Shown here: positions 26,045 through 34,892 of the stretch, piece by piece | Layout: each line of letters opens with the position of its first letter | How positions within the stretch are numbered: position 1 is the first letter of the stretch | Origin: Crenobacter intestini | GTDB taxonomy: Bacteria > Pseudomonadota > Gammaproteobacteria > Burkholderiales > Chromobacteriaceae | Direction of reading: 5' to 3' | Length of the DNA: 64,000 nt | Assembly (NCBI RefSeq): GCF_004919095.1 | Contig: NZ_STGJ01000006.1 | Coordinates: 123,821 to 187,820 of the forward strand | Notes under the pieces: model-generated | Seen by the model: the letters and a program-made list of their open reading frames with translations, nothing else | Database searches by the model: none | Told to the model about the DNA's origin: nothing | Program-made: the position numbers and the translations under genes

Positions 26045-27255
26045 TGTACATCATCAATACGGGCGATACCGCCTTCATCATCCTGTGCACGGCACTGGTC
26101 TGCCTGATGACACCGGGGCTCGCGCTGTTCTACGGCGGCCTGGTGCGCAGCCGCAGCATGCTGTCGATCATGATGCAGAACTTCATCTGCATGGGCGTCG
26201 TCACCGTCGTCTGGATCTTCGGCGGTTTCAGCCTCGCCTTCGGCCCCGACGTCGGCGGCCTGATCGGCGACATGTCGTTCTTCGCGCTGAACAACGTCAG
26301 CGTGATCCCGCACCCGGGTTACGCGCCGTCCATCCCCTTCATCATGTTCTTCGCCTACCAGATGATGTTCGCCATCATCACGCCGGCGCTGATCACCGGC
26401 GCGTTCGCCGAACGCTTCAGCTTCAAGGCCTTCCTCGCCTTCATCGTGCTGTGGATCCTGCTGATCTACGTGCCGGTCGCGCACTGGATCTGGGGCGGCG
26501 GCTTCATGCAGAAGCTCGGCGTGATCGACTTCGCCGGCGGCATCGTGGTGCACACCACCGCAGGCTTCGCCGCGCTCGCCACCGTGCTGTTCCTGGGCAA
26601 GCGTGACCTCAAGCCGGGCGAGGAGACGCCGCCGTCCAACCTGCCGATCGTCGCCGTCGGCACCGGCCTGCTGTGGTTCGGCTGGTTCGGCTTCAACGCA
26701 GGGGGCGCCTACGCGGCCAACGGTCTGGCGGCCTACGCCTTCGTCAACACCGCGATCGCCGGCGCGGTCGCCATGTGCGTGTGGCTGGCCATCGCCTGGC
26801 GCGTCGAGAAGAAACCCTCCTTTGCCGGCGTGATGGTCGGCGGCGTGGCGGGCCTGGCGACGATCACGCCGACGGCGGGCTACGTGGAGCCTGCATCCGC
26901 CGTGCTGATCGGCGCGATCGGCGCGACGGTGTGCTACTTCGCCAAGGCCGTCCAGCAGCGCTACCGCTTCGACGACGCGCTCGAGGTGTTCCGCGCGCAC
27001 GGCGTCGGCGGTGTCACCGGCTCGCTACTGGTCGGCCTGCTCGCCAACCGCGCGGTCGACGACGTGACGGGCGGCCTGCACCAGTTCGCGATCCAACTGC
27101 TTGCGGTGGTGGTGGTCGCCGTGTATTCCTTCGTCGTCACCTGGATCATCATGAAGCTCGTCCACAAGCCGCGCGTAAGCCCAGCCGTCGAGGACGAGGG
27201 GCTGGACAAGGGCGAATTCGGCGAGAGCGCCTATCATTTCGACAAGCAGGGCTAA
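26044..27255 (+). CDS. amt: Ammonium transporter (Amt/AmtB family)
   Basis: A 403-residue channel protein with 11 predicted transmembrane helices. Family signatures include GLALFYGGLVRSRSML at the start, the phenylalanine gate region FFAYQMMFAIITPALITGAF, the twin-histidine pore segments around GGIVVHTTAG and VFRAHGVGGVTGS, and LWFGWFGFNAGGAYAAN. It conducts ammonium/ammonia into the cell. It does not start with a cleavable signal as E. coli AmtB does, and no glnK lies beside it. The ATG at 26044 has GGAG 8 bases upstream, itself inside a small hairpin. A strong terminator follows. Confidence 0.94.
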   Translation: MYIINTGDTAFIILCTALVCLMTPGLALFYGGLVRSRSMLSIMMQNFICMGVVTVVWIFGGFSLAFGPDVGGLIGDMSFFALNNVSVIPHPGYAPSIPFIMFFAYQMMFAIITPALITGAFAERFSFKAFLAFIVLWILLIYVPVAHWIWGGGFMQKLGVIDFAGGIVVHTTAGFAALATVLFLGKRDLKPGEETPPSNLPIVAVGTGLLWFGWFGFNAGGAYAANGLAAYAFVNTAIAGAVAMCVWLAIAWRVEKKPSFAGVMVGGVAGLATITPTAGYVEPASAVLIGAIGATVCYFAKAVQQRYRFDDALEVFRAHGVGGVTGSLLVGLLANRAVDDVTGGLHQFAIQLLAVVVVAVYSFVVTWIIMKLVHKPRVSPAVEDEGLDKGEFGESAYHFDKQG

Positions 27256-27270
27256 GCCTCTGTGCACCTG

Positions 27271-27305
27271 ACGGTGCGCGGCATGCTGCCGCGCACCGTT
27301 TTTTC
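27271..27305 (+). terminator. Terminator of amt
   Basis: ACGGTGCGCGGC (27271-27282) pairs perfectly with GCCGCGCACCGT (27288-27299) around a five-base loop, followed by TTTTTT. Confidence 0.9.
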
Positions 27306-27337
27306 GTCCGTCGTATCCCTCTGGAAAAGGAGCAGGC

Positions 27338-27604
27338 ATGGGCTGGATCATCACCCTGATCGTCGGCGCGCTGATTGGCTGGCTGGCGAGCAAGATCATG
27401 GGCACCGACGCGCAGCAAGGCGCGATCGCCAACATCCTGGTCGGCATCGTCGGCTCGGCGCTCGGGCGCTGGGTGTTCGGCGACCTGCTGGGCTTCGCAT
27501 CGGCCGACGCTGCCGGCGGCTTCTCGCTCGCCGGCCTCGCTTTCGGCATCCTGGGCGCCGTCATCCTGATCTTCGTGCTCAAGCTGGTCGGCGTGTTCAA
27601 GTAG
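27338..27604 (+). CDS. GlsB/YeaQ/YmgE-family stress response membrane protein
   Basis: An 88-residue, glycine-rich protein of the transglycosylase-associated (GlsB/YeaQ/YmgE) family with three transmembrane helices. Hallmarks are [19 protein letters not shown] at the start and the repeated glycine-rich helices [16 protein letters not shown]. Members are induced by general stress, but their biochemical role is unknown. It has an AAAAGGAG site and is followed after 15 bases by the PEBP gene, so the two probably form a small operon. Confidence 0.88.
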   Translation: MGWIITLIVGALIGWLASKIMGTDAQQGAIANILVGIVGSALGRWVFGDLLGFASADAAGGFSLAGLAFGILGAVILIFVLKLVGVFK

Positions 27605-27619
27605 TCAAAAGGAGCTTCC

Positions 27620-28219
27620 ATGACCCCCACCCGCAGCTTGCTGCTGCTCGCCGCCGGCCTCGCAGCCGGTGGCGCCTTCGCGGCAGAGAAAAGTAACGAC
27701 ATCTGCTGGCCGGCCAAACCCGGCAGCGCATGTTTCGCGCTGCAAAGCCCGGCCCTGACCGACGGTACGCCCTTGCCGCAACGCTTCGCCTACGACGGCT
27801 GGGGTTGCACCGGACAGAACGTGTCACCCCCGCTTGCCTGGCACAACGCGCCGGCCGGCACCAAGAGCTTCGCGGTGACGCTGCACGACCCGGACGCGCC
27901 AACCGGCGGCGGTTGGTGGCACTGGCTCGCCTACGACATTCCCGCCAGCGCCAAGGGCCTGGCCGAAGGTGCCGGCTCTGACCCGGCCAGGCTGCCCAAG
28001 GGCGCCAAGATGGCGTACAACGACTTCGGCACCGACCGCTACGGCGGCCCCTGCCCGCCGCAGGCGGACGGCATGCACCGTTACGAATACAAGGTGTGGG
28101 CACTCAAGGTCGACAAGCTGCCGATCGAGGGCAAGGTTACGCCGAACATGGTCGGCTTCCTGCTGCACGCAAACGCGCTGGGCAGCGCGCTGATGACCAT
28201 CCCCTATACGCGCAACTAG
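27620..28219 (+). CDS. YbhB/YbcL-family (PEBP) exported protein
   Basis: A 199-residue phosphatidylethanolamine-binding-protein fold with a signal peptide ending AGGAFAAEKS. The ligand pocket motifs are present: SPPLAWHNAPAGTKSFAVTLHDPDAP, shortened here to SPPLAWHNAP and VTLHDPDAPTGGGWWHW, then YGGPCPPQADGMHRYEYKV. The bacterial YbhB/YbcL group is called Raf-kinase-inhibitor-like by fold only; the ligand is unknown. The four cysteines suggest periplasmic disulfides. It has an AAAAGGAG start site, and its 3' end overlaps the convergent LysR gene by 4 bases. Confidence 0.88.
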   Translation: MTPTRSLLLLAAGLAAGGAFAAEKSNDICWPAKPGSACFALQSPALTDGTPLPQRFAYDGWGCTGQNVSPPLAWHNAPAGTKSFAVTLHDPDAPTGGGWWHWLAYDIPASAKGLAEGAGSDPARLPKGAKMAYNDFGTDRYGGPCPPQADGMHRYEYKVWALKVDKLPIEGKVTPNMVGFLLHANALGSALMTIPYTRN

Positions 28220-29154
28220 GCAGGCTCGGGCGTGCCGGCCTTAACCGGCACGCTCGCGCCTTGCGGGTGCGCGCGCTCGATCTCCTCGACCAGCCTTTCG
28301 GTCGCCTGCGAGCGCATGCCGTAGCGCGGCAGGGTCAGCATGAAGGGCGGGAAATAGTCGAGCGCGGGCATGTCGAGGCAACGCAGGCGGCCCGCCTCGA
28401 CCCACGGCCGCGCGTAGTGTTCGGGCAGGTAGCCGATCAGTTCGCCCGACAGCAACAGCACGGCGGTGCCTTCCATATGCGCGCTCGAGGCGCGCACCGT
28501 GAAGCCCTCGGCCGCGTCCACCGGCGTCACCCCCGGTTTGCCGCGCCCGGCGATCGCGTACGGCATCAGGTCCTTCTTGCGCGAGGGCCGCTCGGCAAGC
28601 GAGAACAGCGGGTGGTCGGCCGCCGCGTACAGGCGCTGGCGCTCGCAGAACAGCGTGCGGTAGCTCAGGCCCGGCATTTCGTGTTCGCTCGAGGTCAGCC
28701 CGATATTGAGCTTGCCCTGCAACAGCAGCGCCTCGATCTCGTTGCTGTCCATCACGTCGAGGGTGACGCCAACCTCGGGATACTGCCGGTTGAATGCCGC
28801 GATGGCCGCCGATAGCCGGCACGCCGGGTTCATCGCGACGGTGTCAACGAGACCAATGCGCACATGGCCGAAGATCTTGTCGCGGATCTGCCCGAGCCTG
28901 CCCTCGTAGTCGCCGACCTCGCGAAGCAGCGACAGCGTCTCCTCGTAGACCTGCTCGCCTTCCTGGGTCAGCCTGAAACCGCTGCGCCCGCGCTGGCACA
29001 AGCGCATGCCCAGCCGGGTCTCCAGGTCGTTCATCTTGCAGCTGATCGCCGACTGGCTCATCCCCAGCCGTGCCTGCGCCGCCGAAAAACCGCCGCTCTC
29101 GACGATCACCATGAAAATGCGCAACAGGCGCAAATCGAAATTATCGAGCCGCAT
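28216..29154 (-). CDS. LysR-family transcriptional regulator
   Basis: A 312-residue LysR protein. The helix-turn-helix (residues about 18-45) contains AQARLGMSQSAISCKMNDLE, with Cys and Lys at positions that are often Arg/Gln/Ile in the family, then a linker helix and a periplasmic-binding-like effector domain (about 92-295). The target is unknown. It lies downstream of, and in the same direction as, the antiporter/racemase pair but is separated from it by a terminator, so it is not in that operon. The ATG at 29154 (MRLDNFDLRLLRIF) is the conserved start; upstream extension is unsupported. Confidence 0.88.
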   Translation of the reverse strand: MRLDNFDLRLLRIFMVIVESGGFSAAQARLGMSQSAISCKMNDLETRLGMRLCQRGRSGFRLTQEGEQVYEETLSLLREVGDYEGRLGQIRDKIFGHVRIGLVDTVAMNPACRLSAAIAAFNRQYPEVGVTLDVMDSNEIEALLLQGKLNIGLTSSEHEMPGLSYRTLFCERQRLYAAADHPLFSLAERPSRKKDLMPYAIAGRGKPGVTPVDAAEGFTVRASSAHMEGTAVLLLSGELIGYLPEHYARPWVEAGRLRCLDMPALDYFPPFMLTLPRYGMRSQATERLVEEIERAHPQGASVPVKAGTPEPA

Positions 29155-29263
29155 GGCCCCTACCCTCCTCCGTGAAGGCCGCGCCACTGTCCCGGGCGCT
29201 GGCCTGATGGGGAGGGAGGCTAGCAGGCACGACCCACGCCAGTGTTGACCACCATCAAGCGCG

Positions 29264-29293
29264 CAAAAAAAGGCCCCCGCACGGGCGGGGGCA
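29264..29293 (-). terminator. Terminator of the antiporter operon
   Basis: On the minus strand GCCCCCGCCCGTGCGGGGGC is followed by CTTTTTTTG, a strong intrinsic terminator 30 bases after the antiporter stop. Confidence 0.85.
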
Positions 29294-29325
29294 AACTGAG
29301 TACATCACGGAGAGAAACGGGTGGA

Positions 29326-30789
29326 TCAGATGGTCAGCGCACCGGTAGCAAGCTGCCAGGCGGCGATCAGGCCGAGCAGGACGGCGATGCCGGCGAGCAC
29401 CATCTCGTTGCGGGTGAACACCGCGAGCTTCTGTTCGCTACGGGCCTTCACGTAGAACAGGATGCCCGGTGCGTACAGCACCATCGACAGCAGCAGGTAC
29501 TTGGGGCCTGCCGCGTACAGCAGCCAGCAACCGTACACCGAGGCGAGCACGCCGATGGCCAGGTCCTTACCGGCGGCGCCTTCAGCGCCCTGGTAGCCGT
29601 CCTTGCGCACGGCGATCATCACCGCGTAGAGCGCGCACAGCAGGTACGGGATCAGGATCATCGACGTCGCGAGGTACAGGAGGTCGAGGTAGGCCGAGCC
29701 GTTGAACAGGGTGATGATCAGGAACAGCTGCACCAGGCCGTTGGTCAGCAAGAGCGCGTTGACCGGGGCACCCTTGGCGTTGGTCTTGCCCAGGAAAGCC
29801 GGCATGGTGCCGTCCTTGCCTGCGAGGTAAGGCACTTCTGCGGCGAGCAGGGTCCAGGCGAGCAGCGCGCCGCCCACCGAGATGATCAGGCCCGCGTTCA
29901 TCAGCGTCGCACCCCAGTCACCCACGGCAGCCTTGAGCACGCCGGCGGTCGACGGGTTCTTCAGCGCGGCCAGTTCCGGCTGCGAGAGCACGCCCAGCGA
30001 CAGCAGCGACACCGCGACGAACATCATGATCGACAGCGCGAAGCCGATCATCGTCGCCTTGCCCACGTCGGCCATCTTTTCGGCGCGGCTGGAGAAGATC
30101 GACGCGCCTTCGATGCCGATGAACACCCAGGTGGTCACCAGCATGGTGCTCTTGACCTGGTCGAGAATGGAGCCGAGTTCCGGACGGCCCCAGAAGTCGA
30201 GCTGGAAGGTCTCGATCTTGAAGGCGACGAACACCAGCACCAGGAAGAGGCCCAGCGGGATCAGCTTGGCGACGGTGGTGACGATGTTGATCATCGCGGC
30301 GCCCTGGATGCCGCGGCAGATCAGGAAGTGGTACGCCCACAGCAGGATGGACGAACAGATGATCGCCGGCAGCGTGTTGCCCTCGCCGAAGAATTCGAGC
30401 CCGGCGAACGAGCTGAACGCGGAGAAGATCACCACGTAGTACGACACGTTGCCGATCCACGCCGAGATCCAGTAGCCCCACGCCGAGTTGAAGCCCATGT
30501 ACGGGCCGAAACCGGCACGGGCGTAGCCGTACACGCCGCCTTCGACGTCGGGCTTGCGGTTGGCCAGCGTCTGGAACACGAAGGCGAGCATCAGCATGCC
30601 GACGAAGGTGATCGCCCAGCCGATGATGATCGCGCCGGCGCCGGCAGACGCGGCCATGTTCTGCGGCAGCGAGAAGATGCCGGCGGCGATCAGCGCGCTG
30701 ACCACCAGCGCGGTCAGCGCACCGAGCTTGAGCTTGGGCTCGGCTGCGCCGGTGGCAGCCGGGGCGCCGTCTTGAACGAGTTCAGTCAT
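29326..30789 (-). CDS. Basic amino acid/polyamine antiporter (APA family, ArcD-like)
   Basis: A 487-residue APC-superfamily permease with 12-13 transmembrane helices. The family N-terminus LTALVVSALIAAGIFSLPQN carries the unwound, substrate-binding GIFSLP stretch, and EGGVYGYARAGFGPYMGF matches the arginine/ornithine and lysine antiporter group (TIGR00905-like). It probably exchanges arginine for ornithine or a related pair. It follows an ornithine/alanine racemase-family gene by 42 bases in the same direction, so a linked role in ornithine metabolism is likely. It has an AAGGAG start site. Confidence 0.85.
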   Translation of the reverse strand: MTELVQDGAPAATGAAEPKLKLGALTALVVSALIAAGIFSLPQNMAASAGAGAIIIGWAITFVGMLMLAFVFQTLANRKPDVEGGVYGYARAGFGPYMGFNSAWGYWISAWIGNVSYYVVIFSAFSSFAGLEFFGEGNTLPAIICSSILLWAYHFLICRGIQGAAMINIVTTVAKLIPLGLFLVLVFVAFKIETFQLDFWGRPELGSILDQVKSTMLVTTWVFIGIEGASIFSSRAEKMADVGKATMIGFALSIMMFVAVSLLSLGVLSQPELAALKNPSTAGVLKAAVGDWGATLMNAGLIISVGGALLAWTLLAAEVPYLAGKDGTMPAFLGKTNAKGAPVNALLLTNGLVQLFLIITLFNGSAYLDLLYLATSMILIPYLLCALYAVMIAVRKDGYQGAEGAAGKDLAIGVLASVYGCWLLYAAGPKYLLLSMVLYAPGILFYVKARSEQKLAVFTRNEMVLAGIAVLLGLIAAWQLATGALTI

Positions 30790-30831
30790 AAAGAGACTCC
30801 TTGGGAGGGTTCCAAATCAAATGCACCGGTT

Positions 30832-31902
30832 TCAGTGCAGGTATTCCTTGCGCACGTACTCGGAAGTCATGCATTGCAGCGCGCCGCCGTAGCTCAGCGC
30901 GAAGTACACGGTGTCGCCGACCTGGTAGTCGAGGTCGGAGTCGGTCACGTCGAGGATCAGGTGGTCGGAGCTGCCGCCGATGATGCGCACCGCCTTGTCC
31001 TGCGGGATCAGGTCGTCGAAGTTGACGTCCTGCTTGCCGATCGCGCAGATCGCGCGCTTGCGGATGCCGAAGTCCTCGAACACCGGCTTGTTGCCGAAGG
31101 CGTCCAGCGCGGTCGAATTGACCGGCACCGAAGGCTTTTCCTTCAGCTCGACAATCTCGACACCCAGCCGCATGGTGTCCTGGCTGGTGCCCGGGATCGG
31201 GTCGTCGTTAAGACCAATACCCATCAGCAAGGACGCGCCCAGACGCAGCTGGTTGACGCCCTCGGGCATGCCGCCGCGCAGCAGCAGGGGCAGCGCGGCC
31301 GAGCTTGCGCCGGAGACCACCTGCAGCTTCACGCCCAGTTCGCGCTCGATGCGGTGCGCGATGTCGACCAGTTGCTGCTGGTTGTCGGTGGTCGGCTCGA
31401 CGCCGCCGTAGCACGCGAGGTTGGTGCCCAGCCCTTCGAGCGTGAGGCCCGGCAGCTCGGTCACCAGCCGGGCCAGCGCGACGGTGTCGTCCGCGCTGAA
31501 GCAGCCCTCGCGCAAATCGCCCAGGTCGTGCATCACGATCACCTTGTGGGTGCGGCCCAGCGCGACGGCGGCGGCGGACAGCGCCCGCACGGTATGCGGT
31601 TCGGAGTTCAGCGAGACGTCGGCGTAGCGGACGGTGTCCAGCGCGTTGCTGACCGACGGGATGCGCAGCAGCAGCTTTTCGACCGGCAGGTCCTTGAATT
31701 TGGCGAGGTTGTTGACGCGGGAGTCGCCGACGACGCGGATGCCGCCCTCGACAAAGGCTTCGGCCACTTCGGGCGCACCGCAGGCAAGCTTGGTGATGCC
31801 GACCGGGTGGATACCCGAGGCTTCGCACAACTCGACCATCGCCTGGGCGTTGGCACGCACGACCGGCAGGTCGACAAAAAGACAGGGCAGCGTCTGAGAC
31901 AT
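30832..31902 (-). CDS. Alanine/ornithine racemase-family PLP enzyme (Orr-like)
   Basis: A 356-residue fold-type III PLP enzyme. The PLP lysine is in GITKLACGAPEVA near residue 38, in the position of the alanine racemase lysine; other family segments are GDSRVNNLAKF, HDLGDLREGCF, GTNLACYGG and GGMPEGVNQLRLGASLL. It belongs to the alanine/ornithine racemase group (YhfX/Orr) rather than to Alr or DadX. Clostridial Orr interconverts L- and D-ornithine. Pairing with an arginine/ornithine-type antiporter supports ornithine as substrate; this remains inference. A strong GGAGG precedes the ATG. It is the first gene of the pair. Confidence 0.82.
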   Translation of the reverse strand: MSQTLPCLFVDLPVVRANAQAMVELCEASGIHPVGITKLACGAPEVAEAFVEGGIRVVGDSRVNNLAKFKDLPVEKLLLRIPSVSNALDTVRYADVSLNSEPHTVRALSAAAVALGRTHKVIVMHDLGDLREGCFSADDTVALARLVTELPGLTLEGLGTNLACYGGVEPTTDNQQQLVDIAHRIERELGVKLQVVSGASSAALPLLLRGGMPEGVNQLRLGASLLMGIGLNDDPIPGTSQDTMRLGVEIVELKEKPSVPVNSTALDAFGNKPVFEDFGIRKRAICAIGKQDVNFDDLIPQDKAVRIIGGSSDHLILDVTDSDLDYQVGDTVYFALSYGGALQCMTSEYVRKEYLH

Positions 31903-32204
31903 GATGATCCTCCGATTACCTTGGGTGAGGCCCGCCTGCGCGGACCACGACTGTCTGGCGCGGGCTGCCGGCCGCCCGCTTCGATGACGGAGAATTTACG
32001 CCTCGGCGTTACATCAATAAATCATCATGTATTCAAGTTAACATCAGAAAAACGTAAAGTAATGAGCTACGCCGGCCCCCGCCGCTTCCGTGCAGCCGCC
32101 CAGCCAAGCCGGCGCCCCCCCCTGAACACGCACGGCGCGGGCCCTGCCAAACGAAACGGGCCCGGCTGCCTGTCGCAACCGGGCCCGTCCGCACGCCCAC
32201 CGTC
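31903..32204. other. Intergenic region upstream of the racemase operon
   Basis: About 300 bases. An AT-rich patch at about 32008-32065 probably holds the racemase promoter, and 32156-32188 is the inverted repeat listed separately. No gene is seen. Confidence 0.5.
32156..32188 (-). terminator. Inverted repeat, probable terminator of the Ca2+-ATPase gene
   Basis: ACGGGCCCGG (32156-32165) and CCGGGCCCGT (32179-32188) form a 10-bp stem. The minus-strand tail TTTCGTTTG is only moderately T-rich, so termination may be partial. Confidence 0.55.
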
Positions 32205-34892
32205 CTATCTACGGGAGCAGAATAGCCGCAGCAAGAGCTTGCGCGCCTCTTCCAGCAACAGCGTGCTCGAGGCGACCGCCGCAGCGAGCGCCCACTGGCT
32301 GGCCGTGAGCTCGACGGTGTCGAACACCGCCTGCGCCGGCGCCCAGTGCACGACCAGCACCTGCAGCGCGACGACCCCGCCAAGCGCCAGCCACAGCTTG
32401 CCGTTGCTGAAGAACTGGCGGTTGAACGCAGAGCCGAACTCGGCGCGCGCGTTGAAGATATTGAAGAACTGGAACAGCACGAAGGTGGTGAACGCCAGCG
32501 TGCTTGCCGACGCCGCGTCACTTCCCCCCTGCGCCCACAGGTAGACGCCGAGGGTGCCGGCGGCCATCGTCGCGCCGTAGAGCATGATCCGCCACAGCCG
32601 CTGCCAGGACAGGATGGACGCGTCCGCCTCGCGCGGCGCGGCCTGCATCACCCCCTCGCGCGGGGGCTCGACGCCGAGCGTCATCGCCGGCGGCCCGTCC
32701 ATGATGATGTTGACCCACAGCAGCTGGATCGCGGTGAACGGCGTGGCCAGCCCCAGCAACGGCGCGGCGAGCACGGTGAGGATGGCGCCGACGTTGGTCG
32801 AGAGCTGAAAGCGGACGAACTTGACGATATTGTCGTAGATGGTCCGCCCCTCCTCGATCGCGCGCACGATGGTCGCGAAGTTGTCGTCGGTGAGCACCAG
32901 CGTCGCCGCCTCCTTGCTCACCTCGGTGCCGGTGATGCCCATCGCGACACCGATGTCGGCCCGCTTGAGCGCCGGCGCGTCGTTGACGCCGTCGCCGGTC
33001 ATCGCGACCACCTCGCCGCGCGCCTTGAGCGCCTCGACGATGCGCAACTTGTGCTCGGGCGCGACGCGCGCGAACACCGCGCTCCTGCCGACCACCTCTG
33101 AGAGCGCCTCGTCGGACAATGCGTCGAGCGCGCGCCCCTCGTGCACCTCGCCCTCGAGGCCCAGTTCGCGCGCGATCGCCGCGGCGGTCACCCGGTGGTC
33201 GCCGGTGATCATCTTCACGTCTATCCCTGCCGCCTGACACAGCGCGATCGCCGCGCGCGCCTCCGGGCGCGGCGGGTCGATGATGCCGATCAGCGCGACG
33301 AACGTCAGCTCGTCGACCCAGGCGAGCAGTTCGCCCCCCGGGTCGAATTCGTCGGCGGGGATCCAGCGCTCGGCCAGCGCGAGCACGCGCATCGCCTCGC
33401 CGGCCAGCGCGTCGTTCTCGGTAGCAAAACGCGCGCGCGCGGCTGCGTCCAGCGGCAAGGGGCCGTCCGCGCCGCGCCACGCGGCAGCGCGCCCGAGCAG
33501 CACGTCCGGCGCGCCTTTCACGCACATGCGCACATGGCTGCCCTCGTGGTGGAAGGTCGCCATGAACTTGACCGCCGAATCGAACGGGATCTCGGCGATG
33601 CGCGGACGGTGCGCCTGCGCGTCGGCCGCGTCCAGCCCCACCTTGGCCGCGAGCGCGAGCAAGGCGCCCTCGGTCGGGTCGCCGATCAACTCGCCGTCAC
33701 GGATGCGCGCGTCGACGCACAGCGAAGCCGCGAGCAGCACTTCCCGCAAGGCGGCCGCCGGCAAGGGCCCGGCGATCCCGCCTTTCTCCCCGTAGCCCTC
33801 GCCGCTGACCGCGTGGCGCTCGCCCGCCGTGTAGAGCACGCGCGCGGTCATCTGGTTGAGCGTCAGCGTGCCGGTCTTGTCCGAGCAGATCACCGTGGTG
33901 CAGCCCAGCGTCTCGACGGCGGCGAGGCGCTTGACGATCGCCTGGTGCTTGGCCATGCGGTGCATGCCCAAGGCGAGCGTCACCGTCACCACCGCGGGCA
34001 GGCCCTCGGGGATCGCGGCAACCGCCAGCGCGATGGCGACCATCGCAGTCTCGACCAGCGGCTCGCCGCGCGCGATGCCGAGCACGAACATCAGCGCGAC
34101 CACCGCGCAGGCGATCAGCCCGAGCCGCTTGCCCAGCACGTCGAGCTGGCGCTGCAGGGGGGTCGCCCCCTCCGCGGTCTCGGCGAGCAGGCCGGCCAGT
34201 TGCCCCATCTCGGTACGCATGCCGGTCGCGGTGACCATCGCCTCGATGCGGCCGCGGGTGAGCACCGTGTTCATGAACACCAGGTTGCTGCGCTCGGCCA
34301 GCGGCGTCTCCGCCGCCAGCGTGTCGGTGAGCTTGGCCACCGGATGCGCCTCGCCGGTGAGCGCCGCCTCGGCCACTTCGGCGCCGTGCGCCGACAGCAC
34401 CCGCGCGTCGGCGCCGACCCTGTCGCCCGCCTCCAGGAGCAGCACGTCGCCCGGCACCAGCGTCGCCGCGTCGACCTGGCACACCTCGCCACCGCGGCGC
34501 ACGCGCGCCACCGGCGCGAGCATGCCCTTGAGCGCGGCGAGCGCCGCCTCGGCGCGGTGCTCCTGCACGAAACCCAGTGTCGCGTTGAGGACCACCACCA
34601 CCACGATCACCACCGCGTCCTTCAGTTCACCAACCACGCCGGCGAGCAGTGCCGCGCCGAGCAGGATCAACACCAGCAGGCCCTTGAACTGGTCGGCAAA
34701 CTTGAGCCAGGCGCTGCGCGGCGGCACCTCGGCCAGCCGGTTTTCGCCGGTGTCGGCCAGGCGCTGCTCCGCTTCGTCGGCTGACAGGCCGGCCAAGGCA
34801 TCGCTCGCCAGGCGGGTGACGACATCACGAGGCTCGATGGCGTGCCAGGATTCGGTAGCGGGTCGGGCCCGGCGGCCCGCGGTTTCATTCAT
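32205..34892 (-). CDS. Cation-translocating P-type ATPase, Ca2+-pump type (P2A)
   Basis: An 895-residue P-type ATPase with the P2 order: N-terminal cation-ATPase segment, TM1-2, actuator domain with LTGEAHPV (canonical TGES reads TGEA), TM3-4 with PEGLP, phosphorylation site SDKTGTLTLNQM (Asp338), nucleotide domain with KGAPDVLL, hinge MITGDH and MTGDGVNDAPALKRADIGVAMG, and six C-terminal helices. The PEGLP in TM4 and overall length fit bacterial Ca2+ pumps. The ATG at 34892 overlaps the antiporter stop by ATGA, which fixes the start; a TTG 5 codons upstream is less likely. Linkage to a Ca2+/cation antiporter supports calcium export as its role. Confidence 0.88.
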   Translation of the reverse strand: MNETAGRRARPATESWHAIEPRDVVTRLASDALAGLSADEAEQRLADTGENRLAEVPPRSAWLKFADQFKGLLVLILLGAALLAGVVGELKDAVVIVVVVVLNATLGFVQEHRAEAALAALKGMLAPVARVRRGGEVCQVDAATLVPGDVLLLEAGDRVGADARVLSAHGAEVAEAALTGEAHPVAKLTDTLAAETPLAERSNLVFMNTVLTRGRIEAMVTATGMRTEMGQLAGLLAETAEGATPLQRQLDVLGKRLGLIACAVVALMFVLGIARGEPLVETAMVAIALAVAAIPEGLPAVVTVTLALGMHRMAKHQAIVKRLAAVETLGCTTVICSDKTGTLTLNQMTARVLYTAGERHAVSGEGYGEKGGIAGPLPAAALREVLLAASLCVDARIRDGELIGDPTEGALLALAAKVGLDAADAQAHRPRIAEIPFDSAVKFMATFHHEGSHVRMCVKGAPDVLLGRAAAWRGADGPLPLDAAARARFATENDALAGEAMRVLALAERWIPADEFDPGGELLAWVDELTFVALIGIIDPPRPEARAAIALCQAAGIDVKMITGDHRVTAAAIARELGLEGEVHEGRALDALSDEALSEVVGRSAVFARVAPEHKLRIVEALKARGEVVAMTGDGVNDAPALKRADIGVAMGITGTEVSKEAATLVLTDDNFATIVRAIEEGRTIYDNIVKFVRFQLSTNVGAILTVLAAPLLGLATPFTAIQLLWVNIIMDGPPAMTLGVEPPREGVMQAAPREADASILSWQRLWRIMLYGATMAAGTLGVYLWAQGGSDAASASTLAFTTFVLFQFFNIFNARAEFGSAFNRQFFSNGKLWLALGGVVALQVLVVHWAPAQAVFDTVELTASQWALAAAVASSTLLLEEARKLLLRLFCSRR

